A model generated the notes under the pieces. The model worked only from the letters and a program-made list of their open reading frames with translations. It had not been told where the DNA came from and ran no database searches. Position numbers and translations under genes: made by a program. This document shows positions 5,121 through 8,258 of a stretch of 8,258 bases of DNA, in pieces; position 1 is the stretch's first letter, and the number at the start of each line of letters is the position of its first letter. Location: the NCBI GenBank assembly GCA_003518245.1, contig DOZA01000348.1, positions 1-8,258 of the forward strand, in the 5' to 3' direction. The stretch comes from Bacteroidales bacterium. GTDB taxonomy: Bacteria > Bacteroidota > Bacteroidia > Bacteroidales > VadinHA17.

Positions 5121-7166
5121 TTATAACAGCTCTATACTTCTTTTAACGAATGTACTTAGTTTCTCCCCTTTCAGCATATTATTAGCTAGAAGGGCAAGAT
5201 CAATAAGTTGTTGCACTACAGGCTTCTTATCAGCATATTTTGCCACTATATCTTTTTTCTTTTCCTCAGCTTTGGTTTTCTTTTTACGCAATGCTTCAAG
5301 CTTATCCTTTTCGGCCTGACTTATTTCTTCTTCCTTCTTATCTTCCTGTGCTTTCTCAGACTTACTTATCTCCTCGTCAAATGAAGATATTGACTCATTT
5401 TGCTTTTTAATTGCTTCACCTATTCCCTTCTGGATATCTGTTGCCATGCTTTCAATTATTGCATGGTTTGTATTGATAACAAGGTTGAATGAGTCGGGCA
5501 TGTCACCATACAAATTCATACCACCCCCCAGTTTAGACATATCTTTCATCCTTCTCATGAATTCTGACTGGGTAATAATTACTGGAGAATCAGTTTCCTG
5601 CATTGCTTCTGTAACCGGGATGAAGCTCTTCCTGTCTTTTAATTGACTGGAAAACAGCATCTTCACTATTTCCTGCTGCTCCTGGTCCAGCTTTGACTCA
5701 ATTTTCTCTTCCTTTTCTATGAGTTTATCAATGACATCTGAATCGACCCTTACAAAGCGGCTGTCTTTAAATTTCGTTTCCAGGTGGTTGATGAGATGTG
5801 ATTCAAGTTCTCCATCCATCAGCAGAACATCATATCCCTTTGCTTTTGCTTTATCAATATAACTATATTGTGATTCCTTTTCTGTAGCATACAGGTAAAT
5901 AAGTGTTTTATTCTTATCCGTTTGATTTTCTTTGATTATATTTTTGTATTCGTCAAATGTAAAGTACTTACCATCAGTATTCTTAAATAGTGCAAATTTC
6001 ACAGCCCTGTCATAGAACTTTTCTTCAGTAATAATTCCGTACTCAATGAACAACTTAAGATCATCCCATTTATTCTCGAAATCTTCTCTGTTCTCCTTAA
6101 AAATCCCATGTAGCCTTTCAGCAACCTTTTTGTTAATATGACTTGATATTTTCTTAACGTTGGAATCACTCTGAAGATAACTTCGAGAAACATTAAGCGG
6201 GATATCAGGTGAATCAATCACACCGTGTAACAGTGTTAGAAACTCAGGGACAATACCCTCAACCGAATCAGTGACAAATACCTGGTTTGAATAAAGCTGG
6301 ATCTTATTCTTCTGTATTTCAATATTGTTTTTTATCCTTGGGAAATAGAGTATCCCAGTAAGGTTAAAAGGATAATCAACATTAAGATGAATATTAAACA
6401 GTGGATCGTCAGCCATTGGATATAATTCATGATAAAACGACTTATAATCTTCATCTTTCAGATCGGCAGGCTTCCTTGTCCAGGCCGGTTGTGTATTATT
6501 GATTATTTTATCCTTATCAGTGTCAACATATTTATCTTTTTTCCACTCTTTTTCCTTACCGAAAGCTATCTCCACAGGAAGAAAACGGCAATATTTCTTG
6601 AGAAGATCCTGTATTTTAGATTCTTCGAGAAAATCTTCCGAGTCTTTATCAAGTTGTAATATTACATCTGTTCCTACCCTGTCTCTTTCAACCTCTTCAA
6701 TTGTATATTTGGGACTGCCGTCGCAGCTCCATTTCACTGCAGGTGTATCTTTTTGCCATGATTTGGTTATCACCTCAACCCTGTCAGACACCATAAATGA
6801 TGAATAGAAACCAAGACCAAAATGACCTATAATAGCATTAGATTGCTCCTTATACTTATCCAGGAAGTCATTTGCACTGGAGAATGCTATCTCGTTAAGA
6901 TACTTGTTAAGTTCTTCGGCAGTCATTCCCAAACCATAATCAGAAACAGTTATAGTTTTTTTCTTCTTATCAACTGAAATCCTGATCGTAATATCACCCA
7001 GTTCGTCCTTATAATCACCTACAGATGCCAGTGTTTTCAGTTTCTGCGTAGCATCTACTGCGTTTGAAACCAGCTCACGGAGGAATATTTCATGATCAGA
7101 ATACAGGAATTTTTTTATTATTGGAAAAATATTCTCGGTTGTAACTCCTATTTTACCTTTCTGCAT
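5121..7166 (-). CDS. htpG: Molecular chaperone HtpG (bacterial Hsp90)
   Basis: The 681-residue protein is the ATP-dependent, dimeric cytoplasmic Hsp90 chaperone. The N-terminal GHKL ATPase domain shows Glu31 and Asn35 (FLRELVSNAVDA), Asp76 and Gly80 (VSDYGLGM), the glycine-rich GHFGLGF (114-120) and GTD (165-167). The lid segment reads EIAFSSANDF rather than the TIAKSGTKSF of E. coli HtpG. In the middle domain Arg328 (PLNVSRSYLQSD) is the expected ATP-contacting arginine. The C-terminal dimerisation domain contains a long Lys/Glu-rich, probably coiled-coil insertion (about 585-645) before VVQQLIDLALLANNML, so the protein is about 57 residues longer than E. coli HtpG (624). The ATG at 7166 gives the standard N-terminus (MQKGKIGVTTENIFP). 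A candidate promoter lies about 45 nt upstream. The gene appears monocistronic and convergent with the small membrane protein gene. Confidence 0.98.
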   Translation of the reverse strand: MQKGKIGVTTENIFPIIKKFLYSDHEIFLRELVSNAVDATQKLKTLASVGDYKDELGDITIRISVDKKKKTITVSDYGLGMTAEELNKYLNEIAFSSANDFLDKYKEQSNAIIGHFGLGFYSSFMVSDRVEVITKSWQKDTPAVKWSCDGSPKYTIEEVERDRVGTDVILQLDKDSEDFLEESKIQDLLKKYCRFLPVEIAFGKEKEWKKDKYVDTDKDKIINNTQPAWTRKPADLKDEDYKSFYHELYPMADDPLFNIHLNVDYPFNLTGILYFPRIKNNIEIQKNKIQLYSNQVFVTDSVEGIVPEFLTLLHGVIDSPDIPLNVSRSYLQSDSNVKKISSHINKKVAERLHGIFKENREDFENKWDDLKLFIEYGIITEEKFYDRAVKFALFKNTDGKYFTFDEYKNIIKENQTDKNKTLIYLYATEKESQYSYIDKAKAKGYDVLLMDGELESHLINHLETKFKDSRFVRVDSDVIDKLIEKEEKIESKLDQEQQEIVKMLFSSQLKDRKSFIPVTEAMQETDSPVIITQSEFMRRMKDMSKLGGGMNLYGDMPDSFNLVINTNHAIIESMATDIQKGIGEAIKKQNESISSFDEEISKSEKAQEDKKEEEISQAEKDKLEALRKKKTKAEEKKKDIVAKYADKKPVVQQLIDLALLANNMLKGEKLSTFVKRSIELL

Positions 7167-7211
7167 TTTTATTTGTTTTATATGTTTAACAATTTTTCAC
7201 CTGCACTTTTT

Positions 7212-7244
7212 CAAAGCTCATGCCAATCATGTTGCTATGACAAA
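7212..7244 (-). promoter_or_regulatory. Candidate htpG promoter (-33 TTTG, -7 GAGCTTTG)
   Basis: On the minus strand TTTG (7244-7241) is followed after 21 nt by GAGCTTTG (7219-7212), which matches TAnnTTTG except at the first base. The -7 box is 45 nt before the htpG ATG. Next to it are three alternating half-sites, TGAC (7238), GTCA (7247) and TGAC (7253), which might bind a regulator. No E. coli-type heat-shock promoter or CIRCE repeat was recognised. Confidence 0.35.
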
Positions 7245-7419
7245 TCGTCACATGACAGTGAAAAAAATTCAGAAAAAAATTAAAGCATCAGCTTACATTC
7301 TTTGATTAATTGTTTAACAGGGAATTCAGGAATATCATTACTTATTAATGGTTAATATCTTCAACTGACTGACCTGCAGCCAGTAACCCGGCAATGAATA
7401 ATCAGAACAGGGATATATA

Positions 7420-8258
7420 TTAAGAAATTTCATCAAGTGTTTTGAGGATTATATTAACAGCATAATCAATTTCTTCATTTTCAATGATTAGAGGAGGAGC
7501 AATACGGAATGAATCCCTGCAAAAAAGAAACTGATCAAGTATCAGTCCGTTATTTGTTCCCTGCTTAATAAAATCAGACGCGATAGCTGCTGAGGACAGT
7601 TTCACTGAAAGGAACAGTCCTTCTCCTCTTATCTCCGTTATTTTCTCATGTTTCAGCTTATCACGAAACCTCCTACCTTTTTTCCCGGATGCTGTATATA
7701 GTTTATTATCCAGAATATATTCCAGGGCAGCCAGTCCTGAGGCACATGATACAGGATGACCAGTGAAAGTAGTAATATGTCCAAGTGCAGGGTTATCCGC
7801 AAGAGTTGAAATTATCTCTTTTGATGATATAAATGCTCCCAGGGGCATCCCACCTCCAAGGGATTTTGCAAGGCATATAATATCAGGTGTCACTTTATAT
7901 TTTTGAAAAGCGAAAAGTGTACCAGTTCTTCCAAAACCAGTCTGTACCTCATCGAAAATAAGTAAAGAGCCTGTTTTACGACATCTCTTCTTTAGTTTAG
8001 CCAGGAAGTTGTTCACGGGTGTTATTATCCCAGCTTCGGCCTGTATAGGTTCAACAATAACAGCTGCCACATATTCATCAATCACAGTAAGAGAATCAAT
8101 ATTATTGAATTCAGCCTGTACCGTTTCAGGAACAAGGGGCATAAACTGAGATTTAAATGCATTATCGCCGTAAAGGCTCAAGGCCCCCATAGTTGATCCA
8201 TGATAAGCATTTTTAAATGAGACTATACGACTCCTTCCGGTATATTTCCTTGCTGTCT
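7420..8258 (-). CDS. Class III PLP-dependent aminotransferase (C-terminal part, runs off right edge)
   Basis: The frame is open from the right edge to the stop at 7420, giving the last 278 residues; the true start lies outside. The first visible residues, TARKYTGRSRIVSFKNAYHGST, already match the conserved core, so the internal ATG at 8190 is not the start. Conserved class III (ornithine/acetylornithine/GABA transaminase) features are YHGST, VIVEPIQAEAGI (67-76), the cofactor-binding Asp102 in FDEVQTGFGRTG, the Schiff-base Lys131 in LAKSLGGGMPLGA, and TTFTGHPVSCAS (162-173). The C-terminal FRIAPPLIIENEEID also fits. It resembles ArgD- or ornithine-aminotransferase-like proteins, but EPIQAEAGI differs from the EPIQGEGG usual in ArgD, and the N-terminal substrate region is missing, so the substrate is left open. 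A 253-bp gap separates it from htpG, which points the same way. Confidence 0.92.
   Translation of the reverse strand, partial: TARKYTGRSRIVSFKNAYHGSTMGALSLYGDNAFKSQFMPLVPETVQAEFNNIDSLTVIDEYVAAVIVEPIQAEAGIITPVNNFLAKLKKRCRKTGSLLIFDEVQTGFGRTGTLFAFQKYKVTPDIICLAKSLGGGMPLGAFISSKEIISTLADNPALGHITTFTGHPVSCASGLAALEYILDNKLYTASGKKGRRFRDKLKHEKITEIRGEGLFLSVKLSSAAIASDFIKQGTNNGLILDQFLFCRDSFRIAPPLIIENEEIDYAVNIILKTLDEIS

Noticed and set aside
6429..6807. Two overlapping plus-strand open frames opposite htpG
   Set aside because: They are antisense shadows of a highly conserved gene; the hydrophobic, phenylalanine- and serine-rich translations are typical of reversed lysine/glutamate codons.
7092..7283. Plus-strand frame running from htpG into the upstream gap
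   Set aside because: Its first part is antisense to the htpG start, the rest is low-complexity AT-rich DNA, and no promoter or family resemblance was seen.
7262..7294. Possible terminator of the class III aminotransferase (minus strand)
   Set aside because: A hairpin AAGC-ATCA-GCTT is followed on the minus strand by a T-run, but a 4-bp stem is too weak to call with confidence.

Overview
The window looks like an AT-rich (very roughly 40% GC, not counted in full) chromosomal segment of a Bacteroidota bacterium, probably Bacteroidales or a relative. The signs are a Bacteroidota-type HtpG with a long charged insertion near its C-terminus, starts without Shine-Dalgarno sequences, several exact matches to the Bacteroidota -7 promoter element (TAnnTTTG) 27-30 nt before likely ATG codons, and an IS982-family insertion sequence. 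I found no tRNA, rRNA, CRISPR array, phage or defence island.

Layout. Positions 318 to 1 (minus) hold the N-terminal 106 residues of a secreted protein with a fibronectin-III-like fold; it runs off the left edge. Just before its start codon, at 334-1364, is a complete 1031-bp IS982-type element with 15-bp perfect terminal inverted repeats and a near-perfect 8-bp target duplication. Next is a lipoprotein carbohydrate (sialate-type) O-acetylesterase on the minus strand (1496-2410). Divergent from it is an FMN nitroreductase-family protein (2496-3059, plus). A repeat-bearing gap then leads to a convergent class I aspartate-type aminotransferase (3173-4366, minus). A GC-rich intergenic island separates this from a divergent small membrane-anchored protein of unknown function (4596-5117, plus). 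That gene converges, with only 3 bp between stops, on htpG (5121-7166, minus). The right edge carries the C-terminal 278 residues of a class III aminotransferase (7420 to beyond 8258, minus).

How the genes relate. The esterase and the secreted FN3-like protein point in the same direction and were about 138 bp apart before the IS arrived, so they may belong to one glycan-degradation locus. The other genes are housekeeping or general metabolism (amino-acid transamination, redox, protein folding) and form no obvious pathway or operon; most are separated by their own promoters.

The most interesting observation is the IS insertion site. Conceptual removal of the IS restores a 29-nt gap between an exact TATATTTG box and the ATG of the secreted protein, close to the 27-nt gaps seen at two other genes here. 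The IS therefore appears to have separated that gene from its own promoter. I see no convincing evidence of a new multi-gene system in this window.
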